From Dendrolimus kikuchii (taxonomy: Eukaryota; Arthropoda; Insecta; Lepidoptera; Lasiocampidae), in contig CM034394.1 of NCBI GenBank assembly GCA_019925095.2, forward strand, positions 5,902,272-5,966,271: a stretch of 64,000 nucleotides of DNA, in the 5' to 3' direction. How positions within the stretch are numbered: the stretch's first letter is position 1; the number at the start of each line of letters is the position of its first letter. The translations under genes and the position numbers were made by a program. Positions 55,201 to 64,000 of this stretch are shown here, one piece after another. A model generated the notes under the pieces. The model did not search any database and was not told the origin of the DNA. It saw nothing but the letters and a program-made list of their open reading frames with translations.

Positions 55201-55393
55201 CTGGTCGTTGGTTATTTTATCGCCTCTTACGATAAGTTCGTAGGAGCGCATCTTCGTTCCTACAAATATCGAAATTATTTAAATCTAACTTGCAATTTGA
55301 CACAAAGCTTTACTGTTTATTCACCAATCGCTACAGTGCAACTTTAGGAACATGCAAATCAAATAATTCACTAATTTTAGGTATTATTACTTA

Positions 55394-55604
55394 ATAATAA
55401 CAGCCCATAAATGTCCCACTGCTGAGCTAAGGCCTCCCATTATAGGGGAACCCATCAAGCCTGTCCACGGCGACTTGGCATGTTTGACACGTCTGACAGA
55501 TGTGTAGGTTGCATCACGATGTTTTTCTTCCCCGTTGTTAGCACGTGATAATTGTAACAAAATGCACAATAGGTTAGAAAACTGCCTAAGTGGTGCATGC
55601 GTCT
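55394..55604 (-). mobile_element. S3 tRNA-SINE body, head lost
   Basis: It matches 24184-24379 plus the adjoining ttaggcagttttctgacc-type block: cagcccataaatgtcccact, gttagcacgtgataattgta, acaaaatgcacaatagg. This copy shows the S3 sequence without the Penelope insert and so supplies an empty site. Confidence 0.7.
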
Positions 55605-56177
55605 TTCGTTATTACTTGCTCGAAGAAATTTAATGACTGCACCATCCCCTACTCTTGCAATATTGCAACTTCAGTTAACCTGTGAGCAAGTTGCGTTGTT
55701 TCACAACTATTAATTGTGAACAGCTGTAACTTTGTCCCGTTTAGTATTGTAACAGTTACTTGATAAATTATCTGTCTAACTTTAAGTAGGGGTAATTAAT
55801 TGCCAGGAATCGGCAACTTGTACCGGGTAGGTAATAATTACGACTTAAATTTGCGCAAGACCTTTTGAAAAGAGCTGCAATTATAAGGTGTATATTTTAT
55901 CGAGTCTGTTTGTAGTGAAAATCGCATCTTATGCCAACATTAATTGGTGCAATTCTGTCTTTTACTTTGGATGAATCGACCAAAGTGAACCATATAATGA
56001 TAAACTTGAATCATTCTATGACATTAAATACCGTTCTTCCAGTTTTGTGTCTTTCAACTAAATTGATTCAACTCAAACTGATAGTTTACTTTATTTTTCC
56101 TTCCACCCATTTTAATATTATATAAAATTATTAGAGCTAGGCATGTCTGCTGAATAGTTTCTTGCAGCTCTTCTTCT

Positions 56178-58721
56178 GATGCTGGGGAGCATTTACTCAT
56201 TGAAGTAGAACTTGCTCATGCCAAAATTCTACTTGGAGTCTTTTATATTTCTTCACTTCGTATCAATTACTTTTCTTCCTTTGAAACACTTTTAGAAAAT
56301 ATCTCAACTTCATTCGCGCATACCATCATCATGGGCGATTTTAATACCTGCCTTCTGAAACGAGACCATCGGTCATCTTCCTTAGAAACTTTAGTTCGAT
56401 CTTTAAATCTCAATATTCTTCCGCTGAGTGCTACGCATAGCTTTCCTAACTCGACCCCTTCTCTTCTTGACTTGATGATGGTCTCGTCACCTTCTCACGT
56501 CTCCAAACACGGCCAGTGTTCGGCGGACGCTTTTTCATATCATGATTTGATCTACCTTTCTTACAATGTACGCCCGCCGAAAGTGAAACCCAAAATTATC
56601 CTGCAGCGAAATTTTGGTGATATGAATTTGGACGCACTTCTCAAGGATGCTCGGGAATTCGACTGGTCTGAGGTGGCTAAGGCCGCTACCGTTGATGAAA
56701 AGTTGCATGTGTTTAATACTGCTTTACTGAGGCTTTATGACTCACATGCACCTTTACGCCGTATAAAAATCAAACATCTGCCAGCGCCGTGGCTGACCGA
56801 TGACATCAAATCACTGATGCACAAAAAGTCCAAGGCTAAAACCAAATTCAAAATGAAACCTACCGAAGTCAACCGAATGGCGTTCGTAACTATTCGTAAT
56901 CGCTGCAATAGAGTGTGTAGGGACGCTCAACGCCGCTACATTCACGAGTCAGTTGAAAGTGAAAGCCCAGCTAAAGTCTGGAAATTTCTACGATCCCTGG
57001 GAGTTGGCAAGCAAACAAATAGTGTAATTCCCAAAGAACTCAACATTGACGATTTAAATCGACATTTCTCAGCTACTTCTGACTTTGACGTTGTAACTAA
57101 GTCTAATACTTTAAACACTCTTTCCGCCTTGCCAACACCCAATTATCCTCCATTCTTATTAAGTCAATTTACTGATAGTGATGTTAAGAGCGCTGTGAAA
57201 TCAATTACATCGAACGCTGTCGGTAGCGATGGTATTAGTCGCAACATGATTCTGCCCATACCGGATGTCATCAATCCTATCCTCACCCATATATTCAATG
57301 CCTCTGTAGTTTCTAGTACCTTTCCAGTCACCTGGAAGGAAGCCCAGATTATTCCTCTTCCTAAAAAACCTAACCCTGTTTCTTTCTATCAATTCCGTCC
57401 TATATCTATTCTGCCATTCCTTTCTAAAGTCCTGGAACGCCTAGTCCACCAACAGTTAAGTGTTTTCCTTAATCGACATTCTCTCCTTAATCCCTATCAA
57501 TCTGGTTTCCGTCCTGGCCACAGCACAACTACTGCCCTCGTGAAAATCACCGATGACATCCGTTATGGTATGGATAATGGTTTATTGACTGTGCTATCGC
57601 TACTGGACTTCAGCAGTGCTTTCAACAATGTTGACTTTGAAATATTACTTGGTATTCTAAGCTCTCTTAACATATCTCCTACAGTAATCGACTGGTTTCA
57701 CAGTTACCTGTTTGGCCGCCGGCAGCGGGTTCGCGTCGAGGATGATTATTCGTCATGGTGTGAACTCTCTGCTGGTGTTCCTCAGGGCGGCGTGCTTTCT
57801 CCCTTATTGTTCGCTGTTTTTATTAAGTCCATCTCTAACCAACTCACTTCAACCTATCACCTCTATGCAGACGATTTACAAATTTATACACAATCACCTA
57901 TCGCCACCTTAGACAAAGCAGTTTCTATCATAAACGTAGATTTTGAATGCATTCTGCAGTGGGGCAAGTCTTTTGGGCTTCATGTGAACCCTGAAAAAAC
58001 TCAAGTCATCGTCATAGGTAGCCCACGGATGCTTAATAAGGTCGACTGGAGTACCATACCTAGTGTGATGTTTGACGGAACAATCATTCCTTTTACTGAT
58101 AAGGTAAAAAACCTTGGCGTTATATTTGACAGCGAGCTGTCTTGGCGACCTCATATCACCGAATTAAGCCGGCGGCTTTATGTCTCATCCAAATCCCTTA
58201 GAAGGTTGAGGAATTTCTTACCCACTTCCACCAAAATTAAGCTAGCAGAATCCTTATTACTTCCTCTCCTTGATTATGCTGACGCCAGCTATCTAAATTT
58301 AACCCAAGAACAACTTAATAAACTTGAGCGCCTCTAAAATTTTTGTATAAGGTTCATATTTGGACTACGCAAGTATGACCATGTCTCTGAATTCCGAAAA
58401 AATCTCAAGTGGTTGCCAATTCGATTTCGCCGGAGTACTTACATCCTTGCTTTACTCTATAGTATTTTATTTGTCCCTAATACTCCTGATTACCTTAAAC
58501 AAAATTTTGAATTTCTTTCGTGCTCTCATAATTTACGCCCTTCTACTAAACTTAAATTGAACACTCCTGCGCATAACTCAACTTTTTATAACAATTCTTT
58601 TACTGTTAAGGCTATACAGCTCTGGAACGCGCTTCCTGTTACAATCAGACAAGCAAAATCGGTAGCGATATTTAAAACTATGATCAAAAAATACTACCTG
58701 TCGTTGGAATATAATATTTAA
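56178..58721 (+). pseudogene. LINE endonuclease end plus reverse transcriptase ORF, one nonsense codon
   Basis: The reading frame is open from the 5' junction (56178) through an ATG at 56331 to 58337. An in-frame TAA at 58335-58337 interrupts it; the same frame continues to TAA at 58719-58721. Endonuclease remnant: AKILLGVFYISSLRINYFSS and MGDFNTCLL (GDFN motif). RT blocks: IIPLPKKPNPVSFYQFRPIS, YQSGFRPGHSTTTALVK, SAGVPQGGVLSPLLFAVF and the catalytic LYADDLQIY (YADD near residue 512 from the ATG). The C-terminus has AIQLWNALPVTIRQAKSVAI. Full catalytic residues of RT are present; the C-terminal 128 codons lie beyond the stop. Confidence 0.92.
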
Positions 58722-58809
58722 ATTCACTTATAAACATTTATATATTTTGTAGACATGTATTTGTATGGTATGTATATTAAGTATATATCTATGTAATATA
58801 TAATATTTC

Positions 58810-58814
<5 letters not shown>

Positions 58815-58883
<69 letters not shown>
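58815..58883 (+). repeat. (TA)n microsatellite in LINE 3'UTR
   Basis: A pure AT dinucleotide run of about 68 bp. The 17-kb copy of the same 3'UTR has only short atgtatataaagtatat at this place, so the run expanded after or during this insertion. Confidence 0.95.
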
Positions 58884-58887
<4 letters not shown>

Positions 58888-59379
58888 GTATGTATTTATT
58901 ATTAAAATGTAAGTATTTTGTACTATATGTTACGTATACCACCATCGCCATTATCATCTCAATTCATTTCTGGGGTTGTCTGGAAGAGATCGCTTTTTAG
59001 CGATAAGACCGCCCTTTGTACATAACTAGATATAATTTTAGTCTTTAAGTTCATATTTGTATTGGTGTACAATAAAGAGTTATCTATCTATCTATCTTCT
59101 TCTCTTCAAGTCATAACATGTTGCGAAGCGGTGGTAAATTAGATTAGGCTCCCACAGAGTAAATAATAACCATAAACGAAATTAAAACTTAAAACTTAAT
59201 AATTAAAATGAACAAGTTGGCGGTAGGCTAAATAAAGCTTTAACAATACTCATTGACACTTGACATCTTTGTCTTCCGTGATCACGGCCACTAATAAGTG
59301 GTCGAAACTTCGGAATAACAAAAGAAAAAAATACCGAGCTTAAAATAGTTAAAACGTAGTTTTATTAAATTGATTCAAA

Positions 59380-60895
59380 TTGTTTGATCCGTCTAATATC
59401 AGCATTACTAGACTTCGTGTAGAATGCCCGCTAATAAGGTAGACAGATGACCCCTGTAAGGTTGCTGGTAGGGGTTGGATGAGAATTTTACCTCATCAGC
59501 TAAACCGCACGAGAGAAAGTTGCTCCTACTATCAAAGGCACTACTGAATTACCGTGTCGAAGCGTCATGAAAAAATACTGCAGATTCTGTGGCACTCAGT
59601 GATGCTGACGCCGGCAATGCTTGATTTTTAAACGGGTAGCGGGTAAAATCAAAAAGAGCGATATTAATTATGAAATGAAAAAAATGATATCTTACACTTA
59701 TGAAGTTATTGAAGCAAAGAGGCAATATGGCTCTAAATTTGGGAACCTGACATTTAGTAGGAACAAAGATTTCATTGCAAAAACTGTAAGTATTTCTAAA
59801 GCACCAGTTTGTTAGATGTTTTATATTAACTGTTGCTTCGATATTAATTATTCCGTTGTATAAGAGCCAAGCTCCACTGCTATAGAAGAAATATAAATAG
59901 TACGACAAATTATACTCTCCATGGATGACCAATTATTAATTCATTATAATTATTTAACATTAAACTTAAGACTGTACATATCGAATTCTGATAAGGCTAT
60001 GTGACATCGAACACCAATTTGTCAATCTTATGAAAGCCTACGAGTATAATAATTACTTATTATACACGTTGATGAGACTGAATCATTAAATATAATGACA
60101 AAAGCAAATTTATTCTTATCTCTGTCTATGACGGCGATATCTACTTTCTGTATAGATGTTGGATTACATTCATATTCAAATTGAAATGTTTTTATTCAAA
60201 ATACTAATACCACCGGAGAACACTTTTTGAAGGTCATACATATAAGTGAAATTTAATTTTACTTCCTATTCTATGTACACCGCTTTGTAACGTGTTATTG
60301 CTGTTAAGGAGAAGAAGCGGCAAGAAACTCCCCAGCAACACGTCTAGCTAAAAATTGTTTTTTTTTATATTTCTTATTTTATTTATATCTCAAGTACTTT
60401 AAGTTTTATACAGAAGTATGTTACAGAATTAATTGAGTTATAGCAAACAGTGCATACTCAATAAGACAATGACACCATAAAAGGAAAGAAAAATATTATT
60501 ATAGTTATAATAATGACATGACGTATTAAAATATTCGGGGAATGGTCAAAGTTATAAATTTACTCTACTAGAACACGTTCAAGAATGTTCTTAACCTATA
60601 CAACATGTCTAACTACCTTCATACCTAAACATCGGAATATATTCAACTATTCCAGTTAAGTTTACTTCACAGTTTAACAACAACATCTAACTTCTCTGTA
60701 TGGGTTTGCTAAACTTGGCAGACATATACGAGGCACAAAGCCGATACAGCCTGGATCAATGTTGGGCCAACATTAGCCAGAGTTGTTAATAGGTTAAATG
60801 AGTTAAATATCCAATTTGTATTATAGGCCAATCTTTTAACTATTCTGCTGATTTTTAGGGGGTTTATTTTCAAGTTATGTCGATTGCGTCTAGAG
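59380..60895. other. Intergenic stretch, little recognised
   Basis: 60290-60350 (gttaaggagaagaagcggca, agaaactccccagc) recalls the Penelope 3'UTR block gaagaagcggcgcaagaaact on the opposite strand. The 127-residue minus ORF (59549-59932) has no known motif. Confidence 0.35.
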
Positions 60896-60904
60896 TACAA
60901 AACC

Positions 60905-60998
60905 TTACAAATCCTCCTCCGCCCTTCTGCTGGGCTTGAACTTCTCCATTTCTTTAGCGAAAGGGACGGTATACCAACCATGCTTGTCCAAGGTGGAT
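60905..60998 (-). mobile_element. S3-like SINE fragment
   Basis: gcccttctgctgggcttgaa and gcgaaagggacggtatacca, catgcttgtccaaggtgg parallel the S3 body at 24205-24285. An S1 copy follows directly. Confidence 0.45.
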
Positions 60999-61318
60999 TT
61001 TTTTATTTTCTTTTTATTGCAGGAGTTCAGCAGACAGGCAGACGGCCCACTTGATGGATAGCGGTTACTATCGCCTATGGAAATTTGCAACATCAAAGGT
61101 GCTAGAAATGCGCTGCTGCGCTGTTAAGGGAGTCTGGAACCTGGTCACTAATGCCGGAACACAACACAAGGTTGTTATGGCGACATACTTTAGACCAGGG
61201 TGGTAGCCATCCAGTCGGGCAAATGCCCTACCACCTGGCTGTGGGTTGTTTTGTCGCCTCTTACGACAGGCCGCCCGACCGCAGGAAATTGTATTCTTTC
61301 TCCGTTCCTGCACGGATA
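60999..61318 (-). repeat. S1 copy, full length
   Basis: T-run tail at 60999-61018, head cctgcacggata at 61307-61318. Well preserved. Confidence 0.88.
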
Positions 61319-61462
61319 GAATAGATAGGATAGTGGATCGCAGTGTGTCACAAATCAAGATGTTTTCTCTCACTAAACGCACAGAATAATTAAGTAAATG
61401 ATACATTTTATAACGTAGTGCACTGATTATTAGTTTAGGTTTTGTTAAAATTAATGTTGTGC

Positions 61463-61706
61463 TAGTACCTTAAATCAATAATAAATTATGAGATATGAAG
61501 GTGTGGACTACTAAATAGTTAAAACTAGAGTATGCTATGTAAAATTTCTCCCAACAGATAAGCATTGCAATACAGCGTGGCAATTCAGCCAACCTTCTGG
61601 GCGCGCTCCCCGCTGGCAGTGATCTGCTACATCATTTACTCTAGTTTAACTATTTAGTAGTCTGCACTTTCATATCTCATAATTTATGATTGATTTAAGA
61701 TACTAG
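61463..61706. mobile_element. Fold-back element with ~70-bp terminal inverted repeats
   Basis: Left arm 61463-61532 (taaattatgagatatgaa, ggactactaaatagttaaaa) and right arm 61637-61706 (ttatttagtag, ttcatatctcataattta) pair with about six mismatches. The 100-bp centre is GC-richer (ccaaccttctgggcgcgctc). No TSD identified with certainty. Confidence 0.8.
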
Positions 61707-61894
61707 GACAACATAAATTTGAACATAACATAGTTCATATATTTATGTAGTGATTGGCGAAACATCGCGTTGGTTTGAGTTGTTATAGTCGACAGCCGTT
61801 AGTCCTATAATCAACTAATTATTTCACTATTGGTCCCTGAGTAGAAAAGTGTGAACATGACATAAATTACTTTATTAATAATTAAACATAAGAA

Positions 61895-62210
61895 GGTAAG
61901 GAAAGGAATGCTTCGGTGGTTCGGGCATGTGGAAAGAATGCATGATGAAAGAATGACTAAACAGATATACAATGCAAAAGTGGATGGATGCAGAAGTCGT
62001 GGAAGGCCACGACACACCGTCCATGATCAAATTGATCGTGTACTAGCAGAGGGTGATGTCAGAAGCCTTAAGAACAGACGAGCGTGCATGACAAGAGTTA
62101 TGAATGTCAAAGAAGCAAGTGAGGTGTGTAAGAATGGGGCTAAATGGCGCTCTGTTGTTCGTGCCTACCCCGCAAGGAATACTGACGTGAAGTTATGTAT
62201 GTATGTATGT
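61895..62210 (+). mobile_element. L2 LINE tail, best-preserved copy, 11-bp TSD
   Basis: It reads GMLRWFGHVERMHDERMTKQ, CRSRGRPRHTVHDQIDRVLA and MNVKEASEVCKN to the end of the LINE protein, then (ATGT)n. Flanked by aaacataagaa at 61884-61894 and 62211-62221. The reading frame is intact over about 100 codons. Confidence 0.88.
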
Positions 62211-62685
62211 AAACATAAGAATACTAAATTCCAATACAAGAATGCGTAATCAAAACTTCTTCAATATTAAAAAAAAATAATAACAAACGCGAATGTGCGT
62301 TAACGACGAGCGTAACTATTTGCACGAAAATATTGAACGGATTTTGCACATTTCACGTGAAATTTCCGACATTTCTCGCTTAAAAACGTATTTTTTGTTT
62401 ACTTGAATTAAAGTGCTTATCGATATTGTATCGACGCGATTTTCATTTTTCATTTTTACAAGCGAAGGTATTGTAAAATGTTTTATCGAAATTTTGACTT
62501 AAAATGGGAATAGTAAAATGAAACGGTATGTATATTATTTCATATACAAATTCTTGCATACTGTATTATTGAAGTTATTTTAACTAAAGGATATCTATTA
62601 TAAGGCCGGTCATATTATCTGATCATTACGAGTGTTAAGCCAATAAAATGGTAGGCCGAAACGTCTTTGATCGTTTTATTAATGC

Positions 62686-62936
62686 AAGAAGAAAAATACT
62701 AATTCCTCTGACATACCTGTCTTAACAGACTACAAAACATATCATAACCGGGTGGTAAGGCATTTGCCCGTCTGGACAACCATGAGTTGTGTTCCGGAAT
62801 TAGTGGCCGGATTCCAGTCCCATCTACGAGTCCAGCAGCACATTGGTAGCACCTTCAGTGTTGCAAATGCCGACGGTAACCACTTTCTATCAAATTGGAT
62901 CGGCAGCCTGTTTGCTGTACTCCAGCAATAAAAAAG
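62686..62936 (+). repeat. S1 copy, old, internally deleted
   Basis: It aligns from gaagaaaaatactaattcct to ccagcaataaaaaag, lacking about 50 bp around the middle. Confidence 0.65.
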
Positions 62937-62949
62937 ACTATGTTTGTAT

Positions 62950-63170
62950 GATTATTATATAATGAGGAGAGATGGTAATTGATGGACATAAGGATAAAGA
63001 TAAATCAAAAAATAAATTGGATGGATTGACGAAGAATTAGAAGAAGACGAATTGATGATATGAAGATTTGTTGTTTAACAGAGCACGTATTATAGAATAG
63101 AGGAAAAAAGAAGAAAAGTATACTCATGCTAATGCTATGTATAATTGGAAAAAAAGAGAGAGGGCTATGC
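62950..63170 (+). mobile_element. Decayed L3-like LINE tail
   Basis: aatgaggagagatggtaatt, ggatggattgacgaag and tagaatagaggaa echo 53210-53390. Very degraded. Confidence 0.4.
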
Positions 63171-63299
63171 GTATATCACACCCTCTTTAGCTACACCTAT
63201 AAAAAAACATTATAATCGGTTCATTCATTCATAGATAGATAGATAGATAACACTATTATACACCGACATAAAAATGAACTTAAAGTCTAGAATTATATT

Positions 63300-63480
63300 T
63301 AGTTATGTACAAAGGGCGATCTTATCGCTAAAAAGCCATCTCTTCCTGATAACTCCAGGAATGAATTAAGATGTTATCATCTTAATTCATTCCTGGGGTT
63401 GTCTGGAAGGCCATGGTGGTATACGTAACATATAGTACAAACTAGTTACTTTTTAATAATAAATACATAAATGATATACA
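63300..63480 (-). mobile_element. L1 3'UTR copy with an internal inverted duplication
   Basis: The minus strand matches the L1 3'UTR (gttatgtacaaagggcgatc ... gtatacgtaacatatagtac on +). At 63349-63401 the block ccaggaatgaattaagatg is followed by its own inverse catcttaattcattcctgg, separated by 4 bp, and the + strand ggttgtctggaagg follows before the minus-strand match resumes. Confidence 0.75.
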
Positions 63481-63490
63481 CACAAGTGAG

Positions 63491-63570
63491 GTGTGTAAAA
63501 ATAAGCCAAAATGGCGCTCTGTTGCTCGTGCCTACTCTGCAAGGGAACTGGCGCAAAGTTATGTATGTAT
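63491..63570 (+). mobile_element. Very short L2 LINE tail
   Basis: Only the last 80 bp of L2 (gtgaggtgtgtaaaaataag to (ATGT)n) is present; flanks repeat tatacacaca (about 63475-63484 and 63570-63579), consistent with a TSD. Confidence 0.7.
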
Positions 63571-63611
63571 GTATACACACACACACATACACACACATAT
63601 ATATATGTATA

Positions 63612-63925
63612 TACATATATACATACATACATACATAACTTCACACCAGTTCCCTTGCGGGGTAGGCACGAACAACAGAGCGCCATTTAGGCCCATTCTT
63701 ACACACCTCACTTGCTTCTTTGACATTCATAACTCTTGTCATGCACACTCGTCTGTTCTTAAGGCTCCTGACATCACCCTCCGCTAGTACACGATCAATT
63801 TGATCATGGAAGGTGTGTCGTGGCCGTCCACGACTTCTGCATCCATCCACTTTTGCATTGTATATCTGTTTAGTCATTCTTTCATCATGCCCGAACCACC
63901 GGAGCATTCCTTTCCTTACCTTCAC
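63612..63925 (-). mobile_element. L2 LINE tail
   Basis: The minus strand encodes KVRKGMLRWFGHDERMTKQI and on to YPARELV, ending with (ATGT)n at 63612-63630. It is closely similar to 61895-62210 and keeps an open frame. Confidence 0.85.
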
Positions 63926-63941
63926 CCCGACACACTCTTTC

Positions 63942-63942
63942 T

Positions 63943-63974
<32 letters not shown>

Positions 63975-63976
63975 TT
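63942..63976 (+). repeat. (TA)n microsatellite
   Basis: AT dinucleotide run at the right edge of the window. Confidence 0.9.
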
Positions 63977-64000
63977 ATGTATGTTCTGTTCGTCATGAAC

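Larger units (their letters stand above)
54335..55262 (-). repeat. S1-related copy split by a TIR element
   Basis: Pieces 54335-54517 and 55201-55262 are parts of one diverged minus-strand copy: the left ends at gcactatctg and the right resumes ctggtcgttggttattttat and cgcctcttacgataag. The 683-bp insert between them is a separate element. Confidence 0.65.
56178..59094 (+). mobile_element. L1 non-LTR retrotransposon (CR1/Jockey group), 5'-truncated
   Basis: It is flanked by tcttcttct at 56169-56177 and 59095-59103 (9-bp TSD). It lacks ORF1 and most of the endonuclease, keeps the whole RT, and has a 3'UTR with gagatcgctttttagcgata and ends aataaagagtta plus (TCTA)n. A (TA)n run of about 68 bp lies in the 3'UTR. 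The young state and clean TSD suggest recent insertion. CR1 versus Jockey is undecided: the non-poly(A) tail favours CR1. Confidence 0.9.
56072..59365 (+). mobile_element. Penelope-like terminal-repeat element hosting a LINE
   Basis: Outer flanks carry taaattgattcaa at 56059-56071 and 59366-59378 (13-bp TSD). The left part (56072-56177) is the Penelope 3'UTR (ttttccttccacccatttta, gctaggcatgtctgct), and the right part (59095-59365) is the direct terminal repeat (tcttcaagtcataacatgtt ... acgtagttttatt). Confidence 0.8.

Overview
The window looks like intergenic and intronic DNA from a moth or butterfly (Lepidoptera). It is AT-rich, has spliced genes with GT-AG introns, and is dense in repeat types I associate with lepidopteran genomes: Penelope-like elements, CR1/Jockey- and RTE-type LINE tails, tRNA-derived SINEs, TATA-rich Helitrons, a mariner relic, solo LTRs and short inverted-repeat elements. 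The species cannot be named from the sequence alone, and all family names here are from recognition, not database search.

Two host genes can be supported. (1) On the + strand, 525-15418 carries the last seven coding exons of an NRF-6-like membrane acyltransferase (acyltransferase-3 fold, 'nose resistant to fluoxetine' family). All splice phases agree and give 342 codons plus a stop; the 5' exons lie off the left edge. (2) On the - strand, 46068-43773 is a two-exon gene for a 70-residue secreted peptide with signal sequence, dibasic site and six cysteines in a defensin-like CS-alpha-beta pattern. No other convincing host exon was seen.

The most unusual structure is at 9719-10486. A 48-bp tandem array, 16 units long, copies the 3' splice junction of NRF-6-like exon 5 (30 bp of intron end plus 18 bp of exon start). 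Fourteen of the 15 upstream units keep an intact acceptor, and each would read into the same in-frame TGA after six residues. Only the last unit continues into the real exon. The units also form a 144-bp A-B-C higher-order repeat.

Region by region: 1-15.9 kb is the NRF-6-like gene, its introns filled with LINE tails, SINE-like copies, a fold-back Penelope piece, a Helitron with a provable empty site, a TIR element and a solo LTR; its 3'UTR holds a short TIR element. 16-43.4 kb is gene-poor and repeat-rich, with several Penelope-derived elements, solo LTRs and tRNA-SINEs. 43.4-46.2 kb is the defensin-like gene with LINE debris in its intron. 46-64 kb is again repeat-rich, with a mariner relic (48 kb), a second solo LTR (50 kb), a three-deep nest (54-55 kb), a nearly intact LINE ORF sitting inside a Penelope-derived element (56-59 kb), fold-back elements and a cluster of LINE tails at the right edge.

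The two genes show no functional link. Most of the biology visible here is transposition, and many insertions can be ordered in time from target-site duplications and nesting.
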